From Ignavibacteria bacterium (GTDB taxonomy: Bacteria; Bacteroidota; Ignavibacteria; OLB7): a stretch of 64,000 bases of DNA. A program made the position numbers and the translations under genes. Under the pieces are notes generated by a model. The model ran no database searches. It saw only the letters and a program-made list of their open reading frames with translations, and was not told the origin of the DNA. The DNA is taken from positions 558,001-622,000 of the forward strand of contig JACKAE010000002.1 of the NCBI GenBank assembly GCA_020635205.1. Direction: 5' to 3'. Positions 35,525-44,139 of the stretch are shown here, in pieces (the stretch's first letter is position 1; each line of letters opens with the position of its first letter).

Positions 35525-36622
35525 TCAGACCACAGAAAACGTGATGGAACTGATTGCGTTGATGCTATCCGATATTTCATTGTCTGTTTGCGGTTGCTCG
35601 TTCCCTGCCGCATCTACTGCCTTGATATCAACTTTGTACGCGCCGGGTGTTGCCTCAAACTTGTGTGACCACTTCACCCAAACTCCTGTGAAAGGATAAG
35701 AGAAGCCTTCCCCAGCGAATTGAATAGTTTCTGGAAGGAGAGGATCGGAAGCGAGAACATCTTCTTGTGCTTGGATGATTGCCTCGGTGAACCCTCTGCC
35801 GTTAACGGAGACCATCACACTCGAGATACCGGCAGCACCACTGACAGCAAATCCTTGTACCTCTACAGTGCCGGCTGGAACCTGTCCATTTTGCAGTGGA
35901 TCAGTTGCGCGGCTTACCACTCGCTGCACTCCATCGTCAACGAAGCCAGCCTCTTGGTAGGTTCCGAAGAGTGTTGTGTCGTCAGCGGTTGCCTCAACCC
36001 GATTGATCCACTTCACATTCTTATATCCGAATGAGTTGTGGATGATTAACCTGACCGGCGCACCATGCTCTGCAGTTAATGGCTGGCCGTTCATGTGGGT
36101 TACCAGAAGTGGTTCAATCAAACCTTCACCTGGGTTCAGTAGCTCGTTCAACGATATATTATTCGTGAAGGTATCTTCACCGTAGAGGAAAAGTCGCTTT
36201 GTGTTTATCGTGTCGATACCGGCCCGTTCAAGGAAAATCCGAAGGGGAACGCCGCGCCAAACTGCGGTCCCAATCAAGCCTTGAACGTCGTTGGAGTCGA
36301 TCACGCACCGCATTGTCTTCAGCAGGTTTATCGCGTTTGCTGACTCTGCCTCAATATCTGCGATGGAGATGTTTAGTGGATTCGAAACCAACCCATCGAT
36401 CCGAAGTTGCCATGCACTTCGGTCGACAATAGGGAGGCTCCAATCACGTATTGAAGTCTCCGCTCCGTTTTTGTAGTAGAACTCGTCAACAGGAGTTAGA
36501 AACGAAACCGATTTCCCGGTTGTGATCGGGTCGACGCTGTTGAACTCGCACCCTGTCAGGCTTATTACCGTGGCTCCTAAAATCAAGCCACCACTTCGCA
36601 CAAGAAATTCTCTTCTATCCAT
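35525..36622 (-). CDS. molybdopterin-dependent oxidoreductase (sulfite oxidase-like), exported
   Basis: 365 residues with a Tat-like start (MDRREFLVRSGG) and a lipobox-like SLTGC at about 25, so it is exported folded and possibly lipid-anchored. The sulfite oxidase-type molybdenum domain follows, with the Mo-binding Cys in LLKTMRCVIDSND (about residue 106), GTAVWRGVPLRIFLERAG and HGAPVRLIIHNSFGYKNVKWINRVE. The C-terminal ~100 residues match the Mo-cofactor oxidoreductase dimerisation domain (Ig-like). The substrate may be sulfite or another small oxyanion or sulfoxide; it is not decided by sequence. The start overlaps the previous gene's stop (TAATG), so translation is coupled. Electrons would pass to the tetraheme cytochrome encoded next. 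Confidence 0.92.
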   Translation of the reverse strand: MDRREFLVRSGGLILGATVISLTGCEFNSVDPITTGKSVSFLTPVDEFYYKNGAETSIRDWSLPIVDRSAWQLRIDGLVSNPLNISIADIEAESANAINLLKTMRCVIDSNDVQGLIGTAVWRGVPLRIFLERAGIDTINTKRLFLYGEDTFTNNISLNELLNPGEGLIEPLLVTHMNGQPLTAEHGAPVRLIIHNSFGYKNVKWINRVEATADDTTLFGTYQEAGFVDDGVQRVVSRATDPLQNGQVPAGTVEVQGFAVSGAAGISSVMVSVNGRGFTEAIIQAQEDVLASDPLLPETIQFAGEGFSYPFTGVWVKWSHKFEATPGAYKVDIKAVDAAGNEQPQTDNEISDSINAISSITFSVV

Positions 36623-37686
36623 TACTCTCCTTCTGACTCCCCCTTCGGACTAAATGCGTTGAACGTGTAGTCGATTCCGAGAAATATGTCGGTGGATTTT
36701 ACAGTGTTTAGTCCGGTAGGAGTGAAGAACATCTGACCTGAAACTCCGATACCTTGCCAGAGCGCGACGCCAAGTCCCATCCCAACTTTCAGGAAACGCT
36801 GTCGCGTTGGGATTGGATTCGAGACAGTAAAGCCAACGTCTGGCTGTTTCAGCGACCAGTTTACCCGAGCAAGTCCTTGGATCAGCACACGATTTGCGAT
36901 TGTTACTCCACCCTCAATTCCGGCAACCAAGTCATCCGTGTAGACCGGTTTCGAGTCGGCAAAACAATTCTTGTCGATTCCCTCTTGGCAGTCGATAGCG
37001 GTAGAGAGGTTGTAGATAGTGGAGCGGTAGCGGTAACCGATTCCAGCCTGTGCATATCCGGGAAAAGGGTAGAAGCTGTGTCCCCAAGAGCCATTCAACT
37101 CAGCGTCAATCTGTCCAGAGCCGACACTTGGCGTAAGATTACGAGTGTAGCCGAGGGGAATGGAGAGTGCTACATTTGCGGCGAAGGATTCAGATGTTCC
37201 TTTCGTTCCGAACAGATCATTCAAACTGTAGCGTGCACCAATTTGTGCGTTGCCAAGTGCAAACGTTCGGTAGCGGAACGCAGCATCCCGCACAATCACT
37301 CGTTTGAATGGAAGACCTCCGATTAACGTTAAATCAGGGGTTAACCCAAGTTCTCCGTATAGGTAAATGCTCCTGTCGAAGAAAGCATTCTCTGGAACAT
37401 TGTCGGCGTACTCCTTCTGGCGACCATCGAAGGTGTATTGTTCTGAGGCAGTGCTGGAACCATAAGAAATCTTTGTATAGAGTTTCCCCTCTTCTTTAGT
37501 CCAAGCCTGTCCCATCGTTACGAGTGGGAGCAGACAAAAAAGTAGCAATGCGAAAAGGGAACGGATCGTCCCGAAACTTGAAACGTTCAGGTTGAAACGG
37601 GAAAGCGCAATATCTGATACCACGTAGTTCTTTTGTTCTAATGATTGTTCCAACGGGGAATGGAGATTCCAATAGTGTCGAACCAT
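36622..37686 (-). CDS. outer-membrane barrel-like protein, first gene of the Mo-enzyme operon
   Basis: 354 residues if started at the ATG at 37686. A signal peptide (SLFALLLFCLLPLVTMGQA) begins only near residue 42, so a later start such as the GTG at 37623 is likely. The mature part consists of alternating strands (LYTKISYGSSTASEQYTF, SIYLYGELGLTPDLTLIGG, SFAANVALSIPLGYTRNL, VLIQGLARVNWSLKQPD) and ends DIFLGIDYTFNAF, as in outer-membrane barrels of the phenol-degradation/meta-pathway or porin type. A segment with two Cys (DCQEGIDKNCF) may form a disulfide. It overlaps the Mo-enzyme gene by one base. It may let the substrate in, or form the sheath for electron transfer; neither is shown. Confidence 0.75.
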   Translation of the reverse strand: MVRHYWNLHSPLEQSLEQKNYVVSDIALSRFNLNVSSFGTIRSLFALLLFCLLPLVTMGQAWTKEEGKLYTKISYGSSTASEQYTFDGRQKEYADNVPENAFFDRSIYLYGELGLTPDLTLIGGLPFKRVIVRDAAFRYRTFALGNAQIGARYSLNDLFGTKGTSESFAANVALSIPLGYTRNLTPSVGSGQIDAELNGSWGHSFYPFPGYAQAGIGYRYRSTIYNLSTAIDCQEGIDKNCFADSKPVYTDDLVAGIEGGVTIANRVLIQGLARVNWSLKQPDVGFTVSNPIPTRQRFLKVGMGLGVALWQGIGVSGQMFFTPTGLNTVKSTDIFLGIDYTFNAFSPKGESEGE

Positions 37687-37749
37687 CCAATTCCAGATCA
37701 GTTACATCTGCAACCTCTTATTTTTTTGTTCAACTTTTCGTGATTGCGA

Positions 37750-39114
37750 TCACAGAACCTGCACAAGGTCGTGGCGGGTTACAATGCCGGTCACAATTCC
37801 ATAATCTTCTACTAAAATTGCCCGTGCGTCGGTGAGAAGCTGCCGTGCATCCGAAACATCTGTTTTATGTGAGACAACGGGGAATCCAGGCTCCATCACC
37901 TCACTTACTGGTTTATCGAGCAAGTCTCGATCTTCCAAAACCAGAGCCATCAGTCGGTTATCCCGAAGTGAACCAACGGACTTACTCTCTGCCATCACGG
38001 GCAACTGGCTGAATCCCTGTTGGTTCATCAGGTGGAGACTTTCGCGGAGAGTCATATCTGGTGAGGCTGAGACAATTGAAGACGAAGCTCCGTTCTGGTG
38101 GCTTTTCATCTCCAAAATTACTTGCAAGGTAATCTTGTCGGTATCGAGAAATCCTTTCTCTTGAAGCCACTCATCCGAGTGATGCTTCGTTAAGTACCGC
38201 TCGCCAGTATCGCAGATAATCACCACCATCACTTCTCCCTCCTTCAACTCCTTCGCTTTCTGGGCAGCAACCACAACGTTCATGCCACTCGACCCGCCAC
38301 AGAAAATTCCCTCCTCACGTGCAAGGCGGCGAGCCATGATAAAGGCATCTTCGTCGGAGACGTTCACTACTTCATCGACATACTCAAACTGGAGATTTCC
38401 CGGAATACGTTCTTGTCCAACACCTTCGATCAAGTAGGGGAGTGCCTCAACCAAGCGTCCGGTATCCTTATACGTTTTCAATGATGAACCAACAGGATCG
38501 GCGGCGATTACTTTGATATCACGATTCTTCTCCTTCAAAAACCGGGCATTTCCTGTGGCAGTTCCTCCAGTTCCAAGTCCGCAGATAAAGTGCGTGATTT
38601 TTCCCTCGGTCTGCTCCCACATTTCCGGGGCGGTTCCGTAGTAGTGGGCATCAGGGTTTGCAGGATTGTCGTACTGATTGAACATGATTGCGTTCGGGAT
38701 TTCCGAAGCTAAACGGAGTGCAGTGTTGTAGTAATATTCTGGGGAGCTTGGCTTTGCAGCCGATGAGACAACCAGAATATCGGCTCCGAGTGCTTTCAAG
38801 TAGCGGACGCGCTCTACCGAGGCTTTGTCGGTCATTACGAAGAGGCAGCGATAGCCTTTTTGGATTGCAGCCAAGCAAATTCCGATTCCGGTGTTCCCAC
38901 TGGTTGGTTCTACAATCAAACCTCCCGGCTTGATCTTTCCCTCGCGCTCAGCGTTCTCCAGCATTCTAATGCCAATCCTATCCTTAACCGATCCTCCAGG
39001 ATTCTGTGATTCGAGCTTTGCCAGAACAATCCCTTTTGTCTCCCCGATGACGTTGTTCAGCCTGATAAGTGGCGTGTTTCCAATCAAATCAATTATTGAC
39101 TCTACGTACTGCAT
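37750..39114 (-). CDS. cystathionine beta-synthase / cysteine synthase with CBS domain pair
   Basis: 454 residues. The N-terminal fold-type II PLP domain has NTPLIRLNNV, the PLP-Lys in NPGGSVKDRIG, the substrate loop PTSGNTGIG and the PLP-phosphate loop CGLGTGGTATG. The C-terminal ~120 residues carry two CBS motifs (TLRESLHLMNQQGFSQLPVM and DVSDARQLLTDARAILVEDYGIVTGIVTRHDL), the layout of eukaryotic-type cystathionine beta-synthase without the N-terminal haem segment. It makes cystathionine from serine and homocysteine, or cysteine from O-acetylserine; the CBS pair may bind S-adenosylmethionine or a nucleotide. The ATG at 39114 matches the family start; a longer reading frame upstream is unlike it. 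It is divergent from mutY. Confidence 0.94.
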   Translation of the reverse strand: MQYVESIIDLIGNTPLIRLNNVIGETKGIVLAKLESQNPGGSVKDRIGIRMLENAEREGKIKPGGLIVEPTSGNTGIGICLAAIQKGYRCLFVMTDKASVERVRYLKALGADILVVSSAAKPSSPEYYYNTALRLASEIPNAIMFNQYDNPANPDAHYYGTAPEMWEQTEGKITHFICGLGTGGTATGNARFLKEKNRDIKVIAADPVGSSLKTYKDTGRLVEALPYLIEGVGQERIPGNLQFEYVDEVVNVSDEDAFIMARRLAREEGIFCGGSSGMNVVVAAQKAKELKEGEVMVVIICDTGERYLTKHHSDEWLQEKGFLDTDKITLQVILEMKSHQNGASSSIVSASPDMTLRESLHLMNQQGFSQLPVMAESKSVGSLRDNRLMALVLEDRDLLDKPVSEVMEPGFPVVSHKTDVSDARQLLTDARAILVEDYGIVTGIVTRHDLVQVL

Positions 39115-39279
39115 GAAATTCTCTGTCGTGAAAAGTTGATGTTTTGTCAAACGCCGGAAAAGTAGTGATAGTTGGGGTTTTTGAATGTAGGAGGTTGTGT
39201 GGCTATGCGAAGGAGGGAAATCGCTTAAATCGTGGGAACATTCATACTTTCTAACTTCAATGATTAACACCATAAGTTG

Positions 39280-40272
39280 ATGAATCCAGAAACAGCAAGG
39301 CGATTTGGAGGCGAGGTGGCGGAAGGTATTCTTGATTGGTATGGTCGCGAAGGGCGTCTCTTCCCATGGAGAAGAGTTGGTGAGGGGAGAGATCGTAGAG
39401 GTCTACCATTGCACGATCCATATCTGATTCTTCTCTCCGAAATTATGTTGCAGCAGACACAAGCCGCTCGGGTTGTAGAGAAGTTGCCCGAATTCCTCGA
39501 GACCTTTCCGAATGTGGAAAGGCTGGCCAGTGCCAGCAAGGCTGACCTTCTCAGGGCTTGGCAGGGGATGGGATACAACAGCCGCGCCCTACGGTTGAAA
39601 GCGGCGGCTGAGATCATTGTCAACAACTTTAACGGAGAGTTCCCACGTGACTTCAAGCAGTTACGCTCTCTTCCCGGAATTGGTCGATACACAGCAAGTG
39701 CAATTCTCTGCTTTGCTTTTGGCGAACAGATTCCAGTGGTTGATGTGAACATTGCGCGAGTTCTCTCACGAATTTTCTTTAAGTGCTACACTCCACTGCA
39801 ACGCTTCCGAGAGGATGATTTGTACGATCTCGACGCGACTCTCATTCCGAGTGGAGAGAGCTATCGATGGCATCAGGCGTTAATGGATTTCGGGGCGGTT
39901 GTCTGCACTGCACGCTCACCATCTTGCTCAAGCTGCCCGATAAAGGATTACTGCATTTCTGCCACTTTTCCATTGGGACATTCTCTTTTCGACGTACAAA
40001 GTATCAGGAAAGAAGAGCCGAGCTTTCGAGGTTTCCCTCGTCGTATCTGGCGAGGGCGCGTCGTTGAGTTGCTCCGGGGAGCCGAGCGAGGAATGAGAGT
40101 TGCTGAAGTGATGGAGAGCTTGGTTGATTCAACCCAACCTCTATCCGAATTAGATCGCCGAGAGTTGTTGGCAATTCTATCGAGGCTCCGAGAAGATGGG
40201 CTTGTAGAGATTACCGGTGTTGTGCGGGAGGGGGGGCTTAAGGAATTCGATGTGGTTCGTTTGCCAACGTAG
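39280..40272 (+). CDS. mutY: MutY-type A/G-specific adenine DNA glycosylase, without NUDIX domain
   Basis: 330 residues. Removes adenine opposite 8-oxoguanine. The helix-hairpin-helix core has the catalytic Glu in LLSEIMLQQTQ, the hairpin LPGIGRYTASAI, the catalytic Asp in PVVDVNIARV, and a 4Fe-4S cluster with C-x6-C-x2-C-x5-C spacing in VCTARSPSCSSCPIKDYC. The usual C-terminal NUDIX/MutT-like domain that recognises 8-oxoguanine is missing; instead the last ~75 residues look like a winged helix (RVAEVMESLVDS, DRRELLAILSRLREDGLVEITG). So base recognition may differ, or the gene may belong to a related glycosylase branch. The stop codon lies inside a 12-bp palindrome. It is divergent from the CBS gene. 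Confidence 0.88.
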   Translation: MNPETARRFGGEVAEGILDWYGREGRLFPWRRVGEGRDRRGLPLHDPYLILLSEIMLQQTQAARVVEKLPEFLETFPNVERLASASKADLLRAWQGMGYNSRALRLKAAAEIIVNNFNGEFPRDFKQLRSLPGIGRYTASAILCFAFGEQIPVVDVNIARVLSRIFFKCYTPLQRFREDDLYDLDATLIPSGESYRWHQALMDFGAVVCTARSPSCSSCPIKDYCISATFPLGHSLFDVQSIRKEEPSFRGFPRRIWRGRVVELLRGAERGMRVAEVMESLVDSTQPLSELDRRELLAILSRLREDGLVEITGVVREGGLKEFDVVRLPT

Positions 40273-40296
40273 GGGCGAATAATTTTCGCCCCTACG
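40268..40296. terminator. 12-bp palindrome spanning the mutY stop codon
   Basis: CGTAGGGGCGAA (40268-40279) pairs perfectly with TTCGCCCCTACG (40285-40296) around a five-base loop. The TAG stop (40270-40272) is in the left arm. It sits between two converging genes, so it may act as a two-way transcript end, though no T-run follows. It may also be a repeated palindrome inserted at the gene end. Confidence 0.7.
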
Positions 40297-40319
40297 GTTC
40301 TCATCGGCAATTTATCTCC

Positions 40320-41024
40320 CTATCCACGAGTTCCTGTTCCCCTATCACCTCCGTCGTCGCCACCATCACCACCACCCAGCAATTCCTGCCAGCGAGCAAG
40401 TTGACGCTCGTTCAACACGGACTCGATGCACTCCTTTAGGTTGTGCAGGCAGTTTGCAATTGCTTCGTGGTAAGCAGCGGCTAAGCGCTTTGTCTTCGCA
40501 CGATAATCTTCAACACACTCTTTGTAGAGTTCGCGTGCTCGTTCTGGAGTAATGTCACCATTTTCCAGTGCAGATTTGATTCGTGCTACCTTCGCACGAA
40601 ACTCTTGGTGAAGTTCTTGGCGTGCGTGGCGATAGCGTGCCGTTGCACTCTCGATACATTCCTTGTAGTCTGCGAAGCAGTGGCGAATCCTTACCCACTG
40701 TTCCTCCGATAACTCAAGTGATTGAAGAATACGCAGATATTTCCGAGCAACTGCGTTAGCGCGAGCAACCGGATTTGCGTGGTCGTTCGGCGCAGCATCA
40801 CTATTCCGGTCGGTGACAGAGTTGTTTTCCAGAGTAATATCCACACCGAAGTTCGCGCTCTCCTGCAGAACGTCGCTCTGATATTCAGGACTCTCAATGC
40901 TTACCTTCTCACTCGGTAAGTTGATAACGTCTTCAGTTGAAACTGGTGAGTCGTGACAGCTTGCGAGGAAGCCGGTGATAAGGAATACAGCCAGCATCGA
41001 GGCTGCACGTTTGATTGTTAACAT
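40320..41024 (-). CDS. helical lipoprotein of unknown function (Spy/CpxP-like character)
   Basis: 234 residues with a lipoprotein signal (MLAVFLITGFLASC, lipid Cys near 23). After an acidic linker, residues ~90-215 are long amphipathic helices rich in Arg, Glu and Ala (LELSEEQWVRIRHCFADYKECIESATARYRHARQ split over two helices) with recurring KECI/KECV pairs, so four or more Cys could form disulfides between helices. The length and LSEEQ start recall Spy/CpxP-type periplasmic chaperones, but the LTxxQ signature is imperfect. The C-terminus is a Gly/Asp tail (GGGDGGDDGGDRG) that may bind metal. The start is supported by GGAG six bases upstream. Function not assigned. Confidence 0.65.
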   Translation of the reverse strand: MLTIKRAASMLAVFLITGFLASCHDSPVSTEDVINLPSEKVSIESPEYQSDVLQESANFGVDITLENNSVTDRNSDAAPNDHANPVARANAVARKYLRILQSLELSEEQWVRIRHCFADYKECIESATARYRHARQELHQEFRAKVARIKSALENGDITPERARELYKECVEDYRAKTKRLAAAYHEAIANCLHNLKECIESVLNERQLARWQELLGGGDGGDDGGDRGTGTRG

Positions 41025-41174
41025 AGTTCTCCTCCACTATGCGAGTTCATGTTTAATAGCTTGTCTTGAGGATTTTGGGGAGGCCTCACCCGTTATCCGT
41101 TGGCGTTGTGACACAGCGAATGAGAAGGGGTTACGGGGGGATGAAATTTTTCCCTCAAAAAAAATTACTCTATA

Positions 41175-41216
41175 AAAAAGCCCGACTTCTTTATAAACAA
41201 AGAGGTCGGGTTTTCT
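41175..41216 (-). terminator. intrinsic terminator, probably two-way
   Basis: CCCGACTTCTTT (41181-41192) pairs with AAAGAGGTCGGG (41199-41210), one wobble pair, six-base loop. T-runs occur on both sides: TTTTTT on the minus strand, TTTTCTT on the plus strand. It lies 27 bases after the stop codon of the sulfite oxidase-like gene on the minus strand. Confidence 0.92.
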
Positions 41217-41242
41217 TATCGTAGCTACCGTTGTTGTAATCT

Positions 41243-41854
41243 CTACTCCCAATATCTCTCTTCATTCCACGGGTCGGCTGTGTTGCTGTACCCGTTCTGT
41301 TCCCAGAAGCCCGGTTTGTCTTTCGCCATGAATTCCAGCGACTTGATCCACTTCGCTCCCTTCCACCCATATCGTTTGGGAGTAAAGATGCGGACTGGCC
41401 CTCCATGCTCAACGGGGAGTGGCTCGTTGTTGAATGTGTGGGCGAACATCACATCCTCATCTAACATCCAAGAGAGTGGGAGATTGGTTGTGTAGCCACC
41501 ATAGGCGTGCTGCATCACGTGCGTTGCTTCCGGATTGACAAGCTCCTTAATCGTCTCCCAGAAATCTTTGAAGAAGACACCACTCCAATCGTCGTCGAAG
41601 CGTGACCAGTGGGTGACGCAGTGAAAGTCGCTGTGGAGTGTTGTCTGTGGGAGTTCAGCAAACTGATCCCAGTTCCACTTCTTTTCTTCAGAGACAAGTC
41701 CGTGAATCCGGAGTTCCCAGTGCTCTTTCTCAATAATCGGCGTCGGGCCGTAGGTCATCACCGGGAACTTCTCGGTGTAGAGTTGACCGGGAGGGAGCTT
41801 CACCTTCCCGTAGCTGTTCTTTTCGGGGAGTTCTGTTGGTTTGTTTGTAAACAT
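41243..41854 (-). CDS. sulfite oxidase-like molybdopterin oxidoreductase, cytoplasmic form
   Basis: 203 residues, only the molybdenum domain of the sulfite oxidase family (YedY/MsrP-like or 'sulfite oxidase-like oxidoreductase'). Hallmarks are WELRIHGLV, the Mo-ligating Cys79 in SDFHCVTHWSRFDDDWSG, HAYGGYTTNLPLSWML, and HGGPVRIFTPKRYGWKGAKWIKSLEF. No signal peptide or Tat motif is present, and no dimerisation domain, so it differs from the exported paralogue at 35525. The substrate is unknown. The start codon is preceded, within about ten bases, by a T-rich form of the AATTCAAAA repeat instead of a ribosome site. An intrinsic terminator follows the gene. Confidence 0.92.
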   Translation of the reverse strand: MFTNKPTELPEKNSYGKVKLPPGQLYTEKFPVMTYGPTPIIEKEHWELRIHGLVSEEKKWNWDQFAELPQTTLHSDFHCVTHWSRFDDDWSGVFFKDFWETIKELVNPEATHVMQHAYGGYTTNLPLSWMLDEDVMFAHTFNNEPLPVEHGGPVRIFTPKRYGWKGAKWIKSLEFMAKDKPGFWEQNGYSNTADPWNEERYWE

Positions 41855-41860
41855 GAAATC

Positions 41861-41900
41861 AATTTAAAATTCAGAATTCAAAAGTAAAAATTCAAAAAGA
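41861..41900 (+). repeat. AATTCAAAA-type dispersed repeat, copy 2
   Basis: Begins seven bases before the start of the sulfite oxidase-like gene (minus strand), where it reads as the T-rich complement. It shares the GTAAAAATTCAAAAAG core with the copies at 5210, 53110 and 53193. Confidence 0.8.
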
Positions 41901-41947
41901 AGAAGGGGAACACTTGATTCGAGATGATCGGGCGATGCTCTCCTCTT

Positions 41948-41977
41948 CAAATTTTTTAATTTTTAATTTTGAATTCC
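41948..41977 (-). repeat. AATTCAAAA-type dispersed repeat, copy 3 (inverted variant)
   Basis: On the minus strand it reads GAATTCAAAATTAAAAATT and begins a few bases after the stop codon of the VWA protein gene. With the copy at 41861 it forms inverted repeats around a ~48-base core. Confidence 0.75.
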
Positions 41978-41979
41978 CC

Positions 41980-44100
41980 CTACAGCATTCCGCTACGCTT
42001 TCGGATGAACCATTCTATGGCAAAGCAGGATAGTGCGGCAATGAGGAACCAGATTGATTCCCGGGTCGACCACTCTTCGCTCTGCTCGATAGAGCGCTCG
42101 GTGAACTTCTTGTTCAGGCGTATATCTTCAACCAGCGATCCGAGTTGGTCGACGGTGTAAAACTTACCTCCAGTTCTCTCGGCAAGTGCCCGAAGGAATG
42201 AGACGTTCATCGAGGTTTGAATAAACTCGATACCAACCTCGTCGATAACAAAGCGGCCAGCGTCACTTCCAATTTTTCGGTTACCCAAGTTAGCATCACC
42301 AGAAAAGCGGTAGTCACCGGCGGCGAGGCCACTTAAAATTCCCTCATATCTTCCCGAACCAGATGGAGCAAGCGTTAGTTCTGTTGAGCCATTCGGCCCC
42401 TCGATTTGCACCTTCACTTCCGCGTTGTTCACCGGCTGATAGCTTTCATCGTATACCTGTCCAAGGAAACGAACCGATTCACCGAGGTTATAAATCTTTT
42501 TGCTGGTTGTGATTTTTACTTGCTGCTCATCTTCCCTAACGGCAAGCCAGCGGAGTGTTGAGTTTGCAAAGTTGTCCAGCACATCTAATTCTTCTTTCCC
42601 TGCGGCAGCCGCCTTCCCTTCGCCGATTAAATCCCAACGCCAGATGCCATATCCCACAACCATCAGTGAACGAGTTTTGCCCACTTTCCGGGAAACAATC
42701 AGCGGCTCATCGAGTCGGGAAGAGCCAATCCGAGCTGTTGCCAACATTTCAGATTCAGGGCGAAGTGAGAACGTCGTCTCGCTCTTAAAAATTGGTGGCA
42801 TGCGCGACCAAGCTCCAGAATCGCTAAATCCAGTTGCGGGGTGATTCTGTCCAGACGGAGTAATGTCGGTAAATACTTGGCTTTCGTTTGTTCTGGTGCG
42901 GCCAAGTTTCACGGGAAGCAGATCTTCAACAACCGTCAACTTCTCGTAATCAACATTGCTCCCTAAGATCGTGAGCAGAGGAATGTTCCCTCGTCGGATT
43001 GTGGAAGCGATCATCTCAACCGTTGCTCGGTTGCTCTCTTTGGTTGGATAGTCAATCAAAACAACAGTCTCAGCATCCTTGAAAGAGGCAGGAGAGAGAG
43101 TCCCTTCGAGAAATGAAGTTCCGTCTCGCTGCACAAACGTTAGAAGCTCAACTTCAGGATTGTTCTGTAGCCGCCGCTTCATAAAAGCGAAGTCGGGGTT
43201 CGGCGAACCAGAGATCATCAAGTAGCGGCGTTTGTTCGACTTTACCCGAACTAAGGATGACTGCGAATTGTTCCTTCCAGTCAGTTCATCCTCAAAGCTC
43301 TGGATACTTGCCCTCAGTCGAGCAGTCCCTTCTGTGCGAGGAGTCCAGAGGAAATTGGTGGTGTACTCGTTAACGCCGGGCAAGATAGTGACTGGTTGGC
43401 GAGCTACAACTCCGTTGTCATCTTGGAGAATCAATTCAGCAGGGCGTTGATCGTACCCGGCAGAGCGAACTCGGACCTGCACTGGCTGCTCAGAACCGAC
43501 GTAGGCAATATCGTTCGTAAATAACTGCTCGACACTAATATCACGTGGTTCGATCGAGTCACCAAGTCCAACAACATAGACTGGCAACCCCAACCGTTCA
43601 GCATCAAAGGCCGGGTTCGGCCCGGAGTTATAACGTCCATCGGTAAAGATGACAATTGCCCCCAAGTTCCGACTCCGGATTGAGTCGGAAGCCACATCAA
43701 ACAGGTTCGCAATATCCGTTTCTGCTCCCTTTGCCGAGGCAACTGAGTCGAGAGCGGAGGGGAGAACTGTCCGAATTGAATCGGAAAATGAGAAGGGGAG
43801 CATTTGGCTTGCCAACTCTGACTCAAACAACATCCGCATTCCACTTCGAGCCTCAGCAATCCTCGAATCGGAGCTTCCTAACAACGCCATACTCTCTGAA
43901 TTATCGAAGGCAGCGAGAAGTATCGGCTCCTCAGTTCTATACCCAACTGATGAGATTAACAGTTCAAACAGAGCCAACAGCAGCAATGCGATGCCAAGAG
44001 TCCGAAGAGCGATCAACGTTCTACGGCGGGTAGGAGAGACTGGCGGAAGCGTCTTCCGATATGACCACCAGGCAAAAGCAAAGCCGGCAATTATAATCAA
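41980..44100 (-). CDS. membrane protein with VWA domain and glutamine amidotransferase-like domain
   Basis: At least 706 residues. Two N-terminal membrane helices (IIIAGFAFAWWSY; IALLLLALFELLISSVG) precede a von Willebrand A domain with an intact metal site (DNSES near 67, later FTDGRYNSG). A beta-sandwich region, a class I amidotransferase-like domain without obvious catalytic Cys (RYLMISGSPNPDFAFM, AETVVLIDYPTKESN), another beta-sandwich (PVNNAEVKVQIEGPNG) and a C-terminal helix (SIWFLIAALSCFAIEWFI) follow. This layout resembles proteins encoded near BatA/BatB-MoxR groups. The TTG at 44100 is the first common start, but the hydrophobic reading continues upstream (SIGFSVPVWLATL) to an ATT at 44139 preceded by GAGGAG; that ATT may be the true start. 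Function unknown. Confidence 0.83.
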   Translation of the reverse strand: MIIIAGFAFAWWSYRKTLPPVSPTRRRTLIALRTLGIALLLLALFELLISSVGYRTEEPILLAAFDNSESMALLGSSDSRIAEARSGMRMLFESELASQMLPFSFSDSIRTVLPSALDSVASAKGAETDIANLFDVASDSIRSRNLGAIVIFTDGRYNSGPNPAFDAERLGLPVYVVGLGDSIEPRDISVEQLFTNDIAYVGSEQPVQVRVRSAGYDQRPAELILQDDNGVVARQPVTILPGVNEYTTNFLWTPRTEGTARLRASIQSFEDELTGRNNSQSSLVRVKSNKRRYLMISGSPNPDFAFMKRRLQNNPEVELLTFVQRDGTSFLEGTLSPASFKDAETVVLIDYPTKESNRATVEMIASTIRRGNIPLLTILGSNVDYEKLTVVEDLLPVKLGRTRTNESQVFTDITPSGQNHPATGFSDSGAWSRMPPIFKSETTFSLRPESEMLATARIGSSRLDEPLIVSRKVGKTRSLMVVGYGIWRWDLIGEGKAAAAGKEELDVLDNFANSTLRWLAVREDEQQVKITTSKKIYNLGESVRFLGQVYDESYQPVNNAEVKVQIEGPNGSTELTLAPSGSGRYEGILSGLAAGDYRFSGDANLGNRKIGSDAGRFVIDEVGIEFIQTSMNVSFLRALAERTGGKFYTVDQLGSLVEDIRLNKKFTERSIEQSEEWSTRESIWFLIAALSCFAIEWFIRKRSGML

Positions 44101-44139
44101 GGTTGCCAGCCAAACAGGGACAGAAAATCCGATAGAAAT

